Of a stretch of DNA of 64,000 bases, positions 17,535 through 26,118 are shown piece after piece. The DNA is taken from assembly GCF_000719705.1 (NCBI RefSeq), contig NZ_JOHO01000017.1, positions 1 to 64,000 of the forward strand, written 5' to 3'. Source of the stretch: Streptomyces sp. NRRL S-350. Its GTDB lineage: Bacteria; Actinomycetota; Actinomycetes; Streptomycetales; Streptomycetaceae. The position numbers and the translations under genes are program-made. Numbering within the stretch: the stretch's first letter is position 1; the number at the start of each line of letters is the position of its first letter. The notes under the pieces were generated by a model, which did no database searches, was not told where the DNA came from, and saw only the letters and a program-made list of their open reading frames with translations.

Positions 17535-20500
17535 TCAGTTCACCGTGTAGCTGTAAGGGATCGCCGCGAGCACCGAACCGGTGGTGTTCAGGGCGTTGTT
17601 GGCGGTGGCCACCCCGGTCGGGCCGGAGACCAGGTACAGCACGCCCTTGACCGTGCTGCCCTTCGGGCCGGTCGGGGTCAGCGTCACCTGAAGCGAGCCG
17701 GTGGCGCCGGGGGCGACGGCCACCGGGTTGGCGGCCTGGGCCGAGGCGTTCACCGAGGCGGCGTACGGGTCACCGGTGCTGGAGGCCAGCGCCGGGTCGA
17801 AGGCCTGGGTGTGCGCGGTGGCCGTGATGGTGGAGGTGCCGGTCGGCGCCCCGCCGTTGCCGAACGGGCCGATCTGCTGGACGAAGGTGCCCCAGTTGCC
17901 CGGGACGATCGGCTGCTCGGCGGTGCCGTTGTCGGTCACGACCGAGAGGGCGGAGCCGTCCTGGGCCTTCTTCAGGTCGCCGAACAGGTCCGGGGAGCCG
18001 GTGGTGGCGCTCAGCTCGATCTGCGCCGGCGTCGAGGACGCCGCCACGGCCTTGAGCTGGTCGGTGCCCGGCGGCACCAGGAAGGACGGCACCGAGGAGC
18101 TGAGGCTCAGCGGCAGGTTGACCGTCGCCGAGGTGCCCTGTGGCACCAGCGGCAGGTCGACCCGGCGGTCCAGCCGGCCGTCGGCCGCGATCTTCTGGGT
18201 GGCGACGGTGTTGTTGGTGTAGTTCACCTGGACGGTGACCGGCTTGCCGGCCGCCAGCTTGGTGTGCGCGTCGTTCGGCAGGCCGGCCGCGGTGGCCTGG
18301 TCCTGGTTGAAGGCGACGGTGCCGGTGAAGTCCTGGGCGAGCTGCTGGCCGCTGACCGGGCCGAGCACGTTCAGGACGAACCGCCAGTGGCCGGCGGCCG
18401 GGTTGACGGTGGTGGCCGAGACGCCGGCCGCGGAGCCGGTCAGGTTGCCCTGGGCGTCGAACAGGCCGTTGCCCTCGATGTCGATCGGGGTGCCGTTCGG
18501 GCTGATCAGCGCGCCCTGCATGAGCAGGTTGGCGTCCTTGCCGACGGTGACGCCGACCCGCAGGTCCTTCTGGCCCTTCGGGACGTCGAAGCCGTAGGTG
18601 AAGCTCTGCGTCGGCGAGGCGCTGCGGCCGTTGCCACCGGTGATGGTGCCGGTGAAGGTGCCCTTGCCCTGGTTGACGGGGACGAGGCTGCGCAGCACGA
18701 CGGGCACGCTGGTGGTGTTGCCGTTGGAGGCGGAGACGGTGATCGCCTCGCTGGAGTCACCGCTGGTCGCCGGGGTGGTCAGCTGGACCTTGAGGGTCTT
18801 GGTCTGACCGGGCTGCAGCTCGGTGGTGCTCGGGCTGACGGCGCCGGCCGGCACCGCGCGCTGGGTCGCGGTGCCCAGCTGGACGGGGCCGGTGAAGCCG
18901 GCCTTGCCCGCCGGGGTGTAGAGGATCGCGGTCCACTCGCCGGCCACCGGGTGCGGGACGTCGACGAGGCCGAAGTCGGCCGGCGTGGCGCCGCCCTGCG
19001 GGCGGGTGTTGGTCTCGAAGCGGCCCGACGGGTCGAGCAGCGTCATGCGGACCACCGGGCCGTTGGTGACCGGGTTGGGCGCGCCGTGCCAGGCGATCGA
19101 GGCCGCGAGGCGGTCGGCGCCGGCCGGCACCGTGAACTTGACCTGCTTCTGCACCCAGTCCGCGCCGTTGGTGGCGTACTTGAAGGTGTCCTTCGCGGAC
19201 GAGTCCAGCTGGACGGTCTGCTGGCTGCCGGACTGCGGGGCGAAGCTGCGGGTCGCGGCGCTCACCGTCTGCGGCTCGTCACTGGTGTTGGTGACGGACA
19301 CGTCGGCGGTGTGGGTCGAGCCGGGGGCGCCGGCGATGTCGACCTGGCCGGTGTTGACCACGACGGTGTTGGCGCCCTCGGTGCCGTCGCCGTCGTCGTA
19401 GCCGCGGGCGGCCTCGACGGCGGCCCGGACGTTCAGCAGACCGGCGCCCTGCTCCTCGGCCGGGACGCCGAGGTCGGTGGCGGTGCCGGTGATGAACTTC
19501 TTCACCAGCGCCGGGGAGGGCGAGTCGCCGCCGTGGGTGTCGCGGTAGGCCTGGATGACCAGGGCCGCGGCGCCGGTGACGAACGGGGCGGCCTGGCTGG
19601 TGCCGCCGAACGGCTGGATCGGCGAGGCCTGGCCGTTGAAGCCGGTGCACTCGGTGTACTTGGTGACGTCGGGGGTGCACACCGCCCAGTCCGACTCGCC
19701 CGGCGCGACCAGGTCGACCGTGCGGCCGGCCTGGGTGAAGCCGCCCGAGGAGAGCGCGGAGATGCGGTTGTCGCTCCAGGTCTTGTTGGAGAACTGGGAG
19801 GCGGCGTAACCGGTCTGCTGGTAGTTCTGGTTGTCCGTGGAGGCGCCGACCGAGATGACGGACGGGTCGGTGGACGGCGTGCCGATGGTGCCGCTGATGC
19901 CCGCGTCGCCGGAGGAGACGGCCACGGTGACACCGGCCTTGACGGCCTGCTCGTTGAAGAGCGAGATGGTGTCGTGCGCGCCGCTGTCCGGGGTGACGTT
20001 GCCGCCGAAGGACTCGTTCAGGACGTCCACGTGGGCGACCCGCACCGCGTAGTCGATCGACTGCAGGATCGACGAGTTGGACATCAGCTCGCCGCCGGCC
20101 TTGAGGGCGACCAGGTCGGCGTCCGGGGCGAGGCCGCGGATGCGGATGTTGCAGCCGGCCGGGAGCGGGTGCGAGGAGTTGACGAACTTCGAGACGTCGT
20201 AGGTCTGGCGGCCCTGGGCGATGACCGCCGAGGCGTCGCCGAAGGCCTCCGCCGCGCCGCTCGGCGCGTCCCAGCCGTCGCCCGCGAAGTCCTTGTAGTC
20301 GACCACGGCGTGCGAGCCGTCGGCCCGGATGAAGTCCGGGTTGTTCGGGTCGAGGGCGTCCGCGATGTAGGCGACCTTGACGCCCTTGCCGGTGGCCAGG
20401 TCGGCCGCGCCGGGCTTGCCGTTGCCGGTGACGGCGCGGGTCGAGTACAGGCCCTCGGGCTCCAGCAGGGGCTTGCCGGGGTCGGAGGGGCAGACCGTGT

Positions 20501-21041
20501 TGGTCGCGTTCTCCTCGGCGCCCTGGCCGTTGCTGCCCGTAACGGCCTGCGCGGCGGCGGCCTTGGGCGCCTTCGCGGCCGCGGCACCCGCGGTGTCGGC
20601 GGCGTCCTTGGCGGTCTTCGCCTTGCCGGCGGCCGCCGGGGCGACCTGGACCTGGGCGTCCGTCACCACGGAGGAGACGGCCGGGTCCGCCTGCAGCTGG
20701 GCGCGCAGGGCGGGGCTGACCGTGGCCGAGAAGGCGTTGCCGACCACGAAGGTCTTGATGTTGGTGCCGCCGCCCGCCTTGACCTTGTTCAGCAGCGGCG
20801 CCTGCGAGTCGGCGGCCTTCTGCTGGCGGGCACCCAGGTGGCCGTGGTCGGCCGGGGCGTCCGTTATCTGGTCCTTGAGGATCACGATCACCGGCACCGG
20901 GGTCCCGTCCGCGGACGCCGCCTGGGCGTTCTGCGGGTCCGGGGTCGGAGCTGCGTTGGCACTGGTCCCGAAGCTCAGGACCATGGACGCGGCGGTGACC
21001 GTGATGGCAGCTGTTAGCTGGGCTTTCCGCCAGCCGATCAT
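17535..21041 (-). CDS. large secreted S8-superfamily serine peptidase with sedolisin-like active-site motifs
   Basis: An 1168-residue exported peptidase. The signal peptide is residues 1-30 (MIGWRKAQLTAAITV ... SANA-A). An inhibitor_I9-like propeptide is about 45-135. The catalytic domain is about 215-525: Asp228 in VAYIADALDP and Ser482 in FGGTSQAAP. The usual HGTHVAG histidine motif is absent. Where it should be lies Glu265-x3-Asp269 (AEAFGDAS), and the oxyanion Asn block AAGN is replaced by SSGDAG (Asp379). Glu-x3-Asp, SSGDxG and GTS are the sedolisin (S53) set. The last 600 residues are repeated beta-sandwich domains. ATG 21041 was chosen because AAGGA lies five bases upstream; the ATG six bases earlier overlaps that site. 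A terminator follows the gene. Confidence 0.85.
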   Translation of the reverse strand: MIGWRKAQLTAAITVTAASMVLSFGTSANAAPTPDPQNAQAASADGTPVPVIVILKDQITDAPADHGHLGARQQKAADSQAPLLNKVKAGGGTNIKTFVVGNAFSATVSPALRAQLQADPAVSSVVTDAQVQVAPAAAGKAKTAKDAADTAGAAAAKAPKAAAAQAVTGSNGQGAEENATNTVCPSDPGKPLLEPEGLYSTRAVTGNGKPGAADLATGKGVKVAYIADALDPNNPDFIRADGSHAVVDYKDFAGDGWDAPSGAAEAFGDASAVIAQGRQTYDVSKFVNSSHPLPAGCNIRIRGLAPDADLVALKAGGELMSNSSILQSIDYAVRVAHVDVLNESFGGNVTPDSGAHDTISLFNEQAVKAGVTVAVSSGDAGISGTIGTPSTDPSVISVGASTDNQNYQQTGYAASQFSNKTWSDNRISALSSGGFTQAGRTVDLVAPGESDWAVCTPDVTKYTECTGFNGQASPIQPFGGTSQAAPFVTGAAALVIQAYRDTHGGDSPSPALVKKFITGTATDLGVPAEEQGAGLLNVRAAVEAARGYDDGDGTEGANTVVVNTGQVDIAGAPGSTHTADVSVTNTSDEPQTVSAATRSFAPQSGSQQTVQLDSSAKDTFKYATNGADWVQKQVKFTVPAGADRLAASIAWHGAPNPVTNGPVVRMTLLDPSGRFETNTRPQGGATPADFGLVDVPHPVAGEWTAILYTPAGKAGFTGPVQLGTATQRAVPAGAVSPSTTELQPGQTKTLKVQLTTPATSGDSSEAITVSASNGNTTSVPVVLRSLVPVNQGKGTFTGTITGGNGRSASPTQSFTYGFDVPKGQKDLRVGVTVGKDANLLMQGALISPNGTPIDIEGNGLFDAQGNLTGSAAGVSATTVNPAAGHWRFVLNVLGPVSGQQLAQDFTGTVAFNQDQATAAGLPNDAHTKLAAGKPVTVQVNYTNNTVATQKIAADGRLDRRVDLPLVPQGTSATVNLPLSLSSSVPSFLVPPGTDQLKAVAASSTPAQIELSATTGSPDLFGDLKKAQDGSALSVVTDNGTAEQPIVPGNWGTFVQQIGPFGNGGAPTGTSTITATAHTQAFDPALASSTGDPYAASVNASAQAANPVAVAPGATGSLQVTLTPTGPKGSTVKGVLYLVSGPTGVATANNALNTTGSVLAAIPYSYTVN

Positions 21042-21609
21042 GGACATCCTTTCGTCTGATGCGACGTCAGGTTGCACGGCTCAGCGTACGCGGATCCGGA
21101 TCGGAGGCGTGGTTGCTCGGACCGCGCGTCCCGACAGCTGTCGAATTCCAGCGCATCCGGCACGACCACGACAAGGGGAATATCCCCATCAAAAAGTAAA
21201 AATGACCATCAGAAAGTAAAATTCACGGCAGAAATCGGGCCATGTCCGCCCCTTTTCCCCGAGCAAGCCCGACCGGACCCGGGCGGAACCGGCCGGACCG
21301 GCACCGGAAATGCGGATGGCGAACTCCCGACAGTGGCGAAACACCGCCACCGGCAGCAGCCTTGTCGACTGCCTACTTGTCGACACAGACACTTGTCCTT
21401 CCCTGCCCGCCCGGGCCGAAACCGGGCCCCACGGCCGGGGCTTGCCGCCCGTTTTCGGGCGACCGGGAGTTCGTCCACGCACCCTCGGGGCCGCACCCGC
21501 CCGGACCTGACCGGCCGTCCGCCCGATCAGGTGGCGGCCCGCCGCTCCTGAGCGTCCACCAGGTCCTCGGTGGCGGGCGCGCGTCGTCCCGGGTCAGCCG
21601 GTGGCGTCA
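21042..21609. other. peptidase upstream region and gene-free stretch
   Basis: About 570 bases between the peptidase start and the decayed siderophore-protein locus. The peptidase-proximal part contains a pair of 16-bp AT-rich direct repeats (separate entry). The rest, 21222-21609, has no convincing gene on either strand; it may hold further decayed C-terminal sequence of the neighbouring pseudogene, but I could not recognise any. Confidence 0.5.
21186..21221. promoter_or_regulatory. two 16-bp direct repeats, 20-bp period, upstream of the peptidase
   Basis: CCATCAAAAAGTAAAA (21186-21201) and CCATCAGAAAGTAAAA (21206-21221) differ at one base and are spaced 20 bases, about two helical turns. 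They are strikingly AT-rich for this genome and lie 145-180 bases upstream of the leftward peptidase start, the position expected for activator or repressor sites. The binding protein is unknown. Confidence 0.65.
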
Positions 21610-22049
21610 ACAGCCCGTGAAGTCGACCGACGACGTCGGCGCCCCGAGCCCTCGACCAGGTGCCGGCCCCTCGGTGCGGCGCGCAGCGCCCAGGCGGAGG
21701 CCGGGCCGGTGGCGCCGTACGGCACGAGGTCGATGTCGACCAGCCGGGTGCCAGGGTTTCCGGCCGCGCAGTGAAGCTGCGCAGCAGCGGGCGCAGGGGT
21801 TCCGGGACCCGCCAAGTAGGCCCGGTACCAGCCCCGTCGGGCCGTCTCGACGGGCGCTCGGCCTGCCCGGCGCGGGGAGGGCGGAGCTTGAGCTGCTGGT
21901 CGGGCGCGGTGCCGACGGTGTCGGCCGGTTCCCTCGGCCGCGAAGGCGGTCCGGGCGGTGCGCGGGGCGATCCGGCGGTCCTCGACGGCCTCGACGAGGT
22001 GACCGGCAGTGACCTCGCGAAAACCCTTCGATTGATAACCTCGCGCCAT
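21610..22049 (-). pseudogene. frameshifted remnant of a siderophore-interacting protein (FAD-binding 9 family)
   Basis: No single frame encodes the protein, but family blocks occur in order across frames. From the ATG at 22049: GHLVEAVEDRRIAPRTART (N-terminal strand); then, one frame over, APDQQLKLRPPRAG matching the D-Q-x-x-K-L block; then LLRSFTAR matching the R-x-[YF]-T-x-R FAD motif; then, back in the first frame, LVDIDLVPYGATGPASAWA, which matches the very conserved [LV]-D-I-D-F-V-x-H-G-x-x-GPAS-x-WA signature. At least two or three indels are required, and the NAD(P)H-binding C-terminal half is missing. Intact members reduce ferric siderophores in the cytosol. It diverges from a TetR gene that is also broken. 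The reading of the blocks is by eye. Confidence 0.65.
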
Positions 22050-22081
22050 AAAGAGTCGCTTTTCCGCGACGATTCTTTATG
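22047..22081. promoter_or_regulatory. 35-bp imperfect palindrome between the decayed SIP and TetR genes
   Basis: CATAAAGA-GTCGC-TTTTCC-GCGAC-GAT-TCTTTATG: outer arms of 8 bp and inner arms of 5 bp are perfect, with GAT on one side only. It lies 18 bases before the TetR ATG and covers the putative start of the divergent pseudogene, as expected for an autoregulated TetR operator. Confidence 0.65.
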
Positions 22082-22098
22082 CCATAAGGAGATTCCGG

Positions 22099-22812
22099 AT
22101 GACCGTCCACGCCGGGCAGGGCGCCGCCCACCGGTCGCTCACCCTGCTGTGGGGCGGGCGCGAGGAACCGCGCCCGGGGTGCAGCGGCCCCAAGCCGGGC
22201 CTGAGCGTGGACGCGATCGTGTCCGCCGGAATCGCGGTGGCCGGCGCCGAGGGCATGGCCGCGCTGTCGATGCGCGCCGTGGGCGAACGGCTCGGCCGCA
22301 CCGCGATGGCGCTCTACACGTACGTTCCAGGAAAAGCCGAACTGCTCGACCTGATGCACGACCGCGTGCTCGCCGAAATGCCGGAACCTCCGGAACCGCC
22401 GGAACCCGCCGGACGCCCCGCGTTCGCGGTCGGATCGGCGCCCGCGGACGGCTGGCGCGGAGCCGTCACCACGTGGGCCGAGGAGTTGTAGGCCTGCTCC
22501 CTGCGCCGCCCCTGGGTGCTCCCGGTCTTACAGGGCCGCCCGGTGCTCGGGCCCGCCGAAGTCGCCGCGGTGGAACGCCTGTTGCGCGCGCTGCGGCCGG
22601 CCGGCCTGGCACCGGCGCGGTTGCGCGGAGCGGTCGCCGCGCTCTGGCAGTTCGTCGGCGGCCTCGCGGACGAGGAGTGGTGGACCGCGCGCTCCGCCCG
22701 ACCGGCCGAACTGGCGCCGGACTTCGCCGATCGCTTCCCGCTGCTCACCGGCCTGGCCATCCTGCTCGACGGGATCGCCGCGGGGGCGGTAGCCGACCCG
22801 TGCGGTGGCTGA
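22099..22812 (+). pseudogene. TetR-family regulator interrupted by an in-frame TAG
   Basis: AAGGAG precedes the ATG at 22099. The first 130 codons give an intact TetR helix-turn-helix (LSVDAIVSAGIAVAGAEG, ALSMRAVGERLGRTAMALY, TYVPGKAELLDLMHDR). TAG at 22489-22491 follows TTWAEEL. The same frame then continues without a shift as ACSLRRPWVLPVLQGRPVLG to a TGA at 22812, giving the normal C-terminal domain (R-x-P-W-x-L-x-V-x-x-G-R-P-x-L-G-P). One base change from TAC (Tyr) would explain it. The downstream part also has a TTA leucine codon (LQG). The product would be a 130-residue DNA-binding fragment; readthrough is the alternative. The expected target, a siderophore-interacting protein gene, has decayed too. 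Confidence 0.85.
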
Positions 22813-22839
22813 TCGAGGAGGGCCGGTCCGTACCCCCGA

Positions 22840-23214
22840 TCAGTGGAGGCACAGGCAGAACGGATGGCCCGCCGGGTCCGCGTAGACGCGCCAGTTGGCC
22901 TCCGGGCGGAGCCGGTCCGTCCGCTCCAGCAGGGTCGCCCCGAGGGCGAGCGCCCGCTCCTCCTCGCCGTCGAGGTCGTCCACGTCGAAATCCAGGTGGA
23001 GTTGTTGCGGATGCTGCCGGCCGGGCCATTCGGGCGGCCGGTAGCCGTCCACCCGCTGGCAGGCCAACGGCGTCCCCTCGAACCCGTGCACCTCGATCCA
23101 GTCGGGGTCCTCCGGGTCGGGGACGACCCGGCCGCCGAGCAGGTTCGCGTAGAACTCCGCGAGCCGTACCGGATCGGCGCAGTCCAGCGCTACCGCCTGC
23201 AGCTTCCTGATCAC
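22840..23214 (-). CDS. VOC-family (glyoxalase/bleomycin-resistance fold) protein
   Basis: A 124-residue single-domain protein. The paired beta-alpha-beta-beta-beta modules are clear: LQAVALDCADPVRLAEFYANLLG, then QHPQQLHLDFDVDD and WRVYADPAGHPFCLCLH. His in LHLDFDV and the acids of the barrel are candidate metal ligands. Streptomycete members of this short type (Glyoxalase_6 group) are mostly of unknown substrate. The start is GTG at 23214, the first codon before the IRKLQAVALDC strand, with AAGG upstream. It sits convergent to the broken TetR gene with 27 bases between stops. Confidence 0.9.
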   Translation of the reverse strand: MIRKLQAVALDCADPVRLAEFYANLLGGRVVPDPEDPDWIEVHGFEGTPLACQRVDGYRPPEWPGRQHPQQLHLDFDVDDLDGEEERALALGATLLERTDRLRPEANWRVYADPAGHPFCLCLH

Positions 23215-23351
23215 TTCCGGGCACCTTCCGTAGCGGGGCCGCCCGCCACGGCCCGTTTGTCGCACCGGTGTGCGTACCCGGTGCCCGGGCCGGCATGCAC
23301 CGTCGTGAGCCGGGCCGGCGGGCGGCCGCACGGGCGGGCGGCTTGCGGCGC

Positions 23352-24203
23352 TCAGGGGCGGACCGGTTTGAACAGGCGGATCGCGTCGCGCCCTTCCTGG
23401 ACGAGCGCGTAGGACGATTCGGGAACGGGGTTCCAGGCCCCCGACAGGTCGCCGAGGGGTTCGGAGACGATGATGCGGGTCTCCTCGGACACCTTCTGCA
23501 GGACGGGATTGTCCGGGTGCAGCGCGCGCAGCGCCTGGAGGCTGGTGCTGAAGAACAGCGAGCGCGAGGCGCGCTCGGTCGAGTAGCGGAACGCCCACAG
23601 CCGCTTCCCCTCGGAGACGGCGACCGTCATCTGCATCGGGTCGGCCACGTCGTGGCGGGCCGCGACCGTCTCGACGAAGCCGGCCATGCGCTCGACCGCC
23701 CCCGGCACGTCGTCCCGCAGGCCGAAGGTGAGCGCCAGGTAGAACATCAGCTCCGAGTCCGTGGAGCCCTCGATGCCGGGGTAGAGGGAGGCGTCCACGG
23801 CGAGGGCCAGATCGCGCTTGAGCTTCGGGAAGTCGCGGATCGCCCCGTTGTGCATCCAGAGCCAGCGCCCGTACCGGAACGGGTGGCAGTTGGTCTGCTG
23901 CACCGCTGTGCCGGTGGAGGCGCGGATGTGGGCGACGAACAGCGGTGAGCGCACGCAGTGTGCCAGCTCGTGCAGGTTCCGGTCGCTCCACGCCGGCCCG
24001 ACCGCCCGGAAGACCGCCGGCTCCGCGGCGCCGTCGGCCTCCTGGTGCGCGTCGGGGTACCAGCCGACGCCGAAACCGTCGCCGTTGGTCGTCTCCACGC
24101 CCATCCGGGCGTGGCGGCTCTGGTCGATCAGCGAGTGCTCGGGCTTGTAGAGCAGTTCCTCCAGCACGATCGGGGACCCGGAATAGGCCAACCATCGACA
24201 CAT
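23352..24203 (-). CDS. class II glutamine amidotransferase (EgtC/YafJ-like)
   Basis: A 283-residue Ntn-hydrolase. The protein begins MCRWLAYSG, so Cys2 becomes the N-terminal nucleophile after Met removal, as in EgtC and glutamine-PRPP amidotransferase. Further hallmarks are RMGVETTNGDGFGVGWY, FVAHIRASTGTAVQQTNCHPF, WLWMHNGAIRDF and STDSELMFYLAL. It hydrolyses glutamine or a gamma-glutamyl amide. No ergothioneine genes are nearby, so EgtC itself is not claimed; stand-alone actinobacterial members are of unknown substrate. ATG 24203 is fixed by the catalytic cysteine. It diverges from the CYTH-CHAD gene. Confidence 0.92.
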   Translation of the reverse strand: MCRWLAYSGSPIVLEELLYKPEHSLIDQSRHARMGVETTNGDGFGVGWYPDAHQEADGAAEPAVFRAVGPAWSDRNLHELAHCVRSPLFVAHIRASTGTAVQQTNCHPFRYGRWLWMHNGAIRDFPKLKRDLALAVDASLYPGIEGSTDSELMFYLALTFGLRDDVPGAVERMAGFVETVAARHDVADPMQMTVAVSEGKRLWAFRYSTERASRSLFFSTSLQALRALHPDNPVLQKVSEETRIIVSEPLGDLSGAWNPVPESSYALVQEGRDAIRLFKPVRP

Positions 24204-24339
24204 GCGGCTCACCGTCCTCACGGCAACGCGTCGTACGGCCTCGTCGGCCGACTCCTTCCACCGTAGGCCGAGGCGCCCGGCCGGGCCCCTCGGCCCGGAC
24301 CCCGCACATGGCTGCGCCGATTGCGGGCACGAGCAGGAC

Positions 24340-26001
24340 ATGGGCACACAACATGCGGAAACGGAGCGGAAGTACGACGGGGCCGCGCTCCCCGAGCGGC
24401 TCGACCGGGTGCCGGGCGTCGCCACCGCTCAACGCGCCGAGTCCGAGGACCTGGACGCCGTCTACTACGACACACCGGACCTGCGTCTGCTCCGCCGGCG
24501 CATCACCCTGCGCCGGCGCACCGGCGGGAACGACGCGGGCTGGCACCTCAAGCTGCCGCGCACCGACGACGTGCGCCAGGAGGTCCGGCTGCCGGTGGAG
24601 GCCGGCGGGCCCGGCGACGTCCCGGCCGAACTCGCGCAGCTCGTCGCCGCCTTCACCCGCGGCGGCGCGCTCGCCCCGGTGGCGCACCTGCGCACCCACC
24701 GCTCGCAGCTGGTGCTGCGCGACGACCGGGGGGACGCCCTCGCGCGGATCACCGAGGACCGGGTCGCGGCCCACGTCCTCGACGCGGACCGCGTCGCCCC
24801 CGCCCCCTCGGACGCCCGGCCGGCCGCGGACGGCCGGGCGGGGGACGACGGCGAAGGCGGCCCACCGGGCGGGACCACGACCGAGGTCCGCGGGTGGACC
24901 GAGTTCGAGGTCGAGCTGGAGCACGGCACGCCGGCGCTCCTCGACCGGGTCGAGGCCGCGTTCACCGACGCGGGCCTGGTCCGCTCGCCGTGGCCCTCGA
25001 AGCTCTCCCGGGCCCTCGGAGAGCGCCGCGCGGCCGCGGTCGAGGCGTCCGAAGGGCCCGGAACGCCCCGGTCCGGCAGGTCGGGCGGGCCGGCATCCAC
25101 CCCGGCCGCGGGATCGGCCGGCGCCCTCGTCATGGACGGATTCCGGAGCCGGCTCGACGCGCTCCTCACCCTCGATGCGGCGGTGCGCCGCGGCGAGGCG
25201 GACTCCGTCCACCGCATGCGGGTCGCCGCACGGACGCTGCGGAGCCTGCTCAAGGCCCACCGGCGGCTCTTCAAGGGCGACCGGGCGCAGACCGCGGCCG
25301 CCGAGTTGCAGTGGCTCGGGCGACTGCTCGGCCGCGCCCGGGACCGCGAGGTACTGGGCGACCTGCTGGTCGGCGGGCTGGACGCGGTGCCCGCCCAACG
25401 GCGCGGCGGCGCCCTGCGCGGCCGGCTCGCCGAGCACTACGCCAAGGAGTACCGGGCAGAGTGGCAGCGGGCCGTCGCCGAACTCGACGGCGACCGCTAC
25501 TTCGCCCTGCTGGACCGGCTCGACGCCTTCGCCGCCGACCCGCCCCTGCGCCACCGGGCCGACCGGGACGCGCGCGGCTACGTCTCCGACGCCCTGCGGC
25601 GCGAGCAGCGCCGGACGACGGAGCGCCTCGACCGCGCTCTGCGCAGCGAGCCCGGCCCGCTCCGCGACCAGGCGCTGCACGGCGCCCGCAAGGCCGCCAA
25701 GCGGGCCCGGTACACGGCGGACCACGCGCAGTCGCAGCTCCCTCGGCGCGCGGCCCGGCGGGTGGCGAAGTTCGGTGGCCGGATGAAGAAGCTGCACAAG
25801 GTCCTCGGCACCCACCAGGACAGCGTCGTGGCCCGGGCCGAGCTGATCACCCTCGCCGGGCAGGACGCGGGCGGCGAACGGGACGCCTTCGCCTACGGCG
25901 TGCTCCACGAACAGCAGCGGCACATCGCCGACGCCGCCCGGCGACGGCTGCCGAAGCTGCGCCGCCGCGCCGGACGCCGCAAGCTCACCCGCCTGCCCTG
26001 A
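24340..26001 (+). CDS. CYTH and CHAD domain protein (polyphosphate/triphosphate-associated)
   Basis: A 553-residue cytosolic protein. The CYTH domain is residues 1-210: ETERKYDG is the E-x-E-x-K triphosphate tunnel signature, followed by LDAVYYDTPDLRLLRRRITLRRR and WTEFEVELEHG with paired acids for metal. A 60-residue Pro/Gly linker leads to the CHAD domain (about 265-553), with conserved histidines and basic residues: VHRMRVAARTLRSLL, ARDREVLGDLL, LHGARKAAKRARYTAD and LHKVLGTHQDSVVAR. CHAD helices bind polyphosphate, and CYTH enzymes hydrolyse triphosphate, so a polyphosphate-related role is likely. Start ATG 24340, with only a weak AGCAGG ribosome site. Confidence 0.93.
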   Translation: MGTQHAETERKYDGAALPERLDRVPGVATAQRAESEDLDAVYYDTPDLRLLRRRITLRRRTGGNDAGWHLKLPRTDDVRQEVRLPVEAGGPGDVPAELAQLVAAFTRGGALAPVAHLRTHRSQLVLRDDRGDALARITEDRVAAHVLDADRVAPAPSDARPAADGRAGDDGEGGPPGGTTTEVRGWTEFEVELEHGTPALLDRVEAAFTDAGLVRSPWPSKLSRALGERRAAAVEASEGPGTPRSGRSGGPASTPAAGSAGALVMDGFRSRLDALLTLDAAVRRGEADSVHRMRVAARTLRSLLKAHRRLFKGDRAQTAAAELQWLGRLLGRARDREVLGDLLVGGLDAVPAQRRGGALRGRLAEHYAKEYRAEWQRAVAELDGDRYFALLDRLDAFAADPPLRHRADRDARGYVSDALRREQRRTTERLDRALRSEPGPLRDQALHGARKAAKRARYTADHAQSQLPRRAARRVAKFGGRMKKLHKVLGTHQDSVVARAELITLAGQDAGGERDAFAYGVLHEQQRHIADAARRRLPKLRRRAGRRKLTRLP

Positions 26002-26077
26002 ACCGTCGCGCCGCCGGTGCCGGAGCACTCACGACGGTGCCGGGGCCGCCGGTGATCGGGCCGGCGTCGGCCGGCGC

Positions 26078-26118
26078 GAGGCCCGGGGCCGCCGCCCGGC
26101 GCGGAGGCGCCGGGCCTC
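26078..26118. terminator. hairpin between convergent genes
   Basis: A 9-bp perfect stem GAGGCCCGG / CCGGGCCTC surrounds a 23-base GC loop. It lies between the CYTH-CHAD stop and the small membrane protein, whose stop codon it touches. It could terminate both transcripts. Confidence 0.5.

Noticed and set aside
17529..21017. An 1162-codon + strand frame opposite the large peptidase
   Set aside because: Gly/Arg/Val-rich antisense shadow without start signals or motifs.
23352..24203. Naming the glutamine amidotransferase EgtC
   Set aside because: No egtA, egtB, egtD or egtE genes are nearby, and this family has several stand-alone members of unknown substrate.
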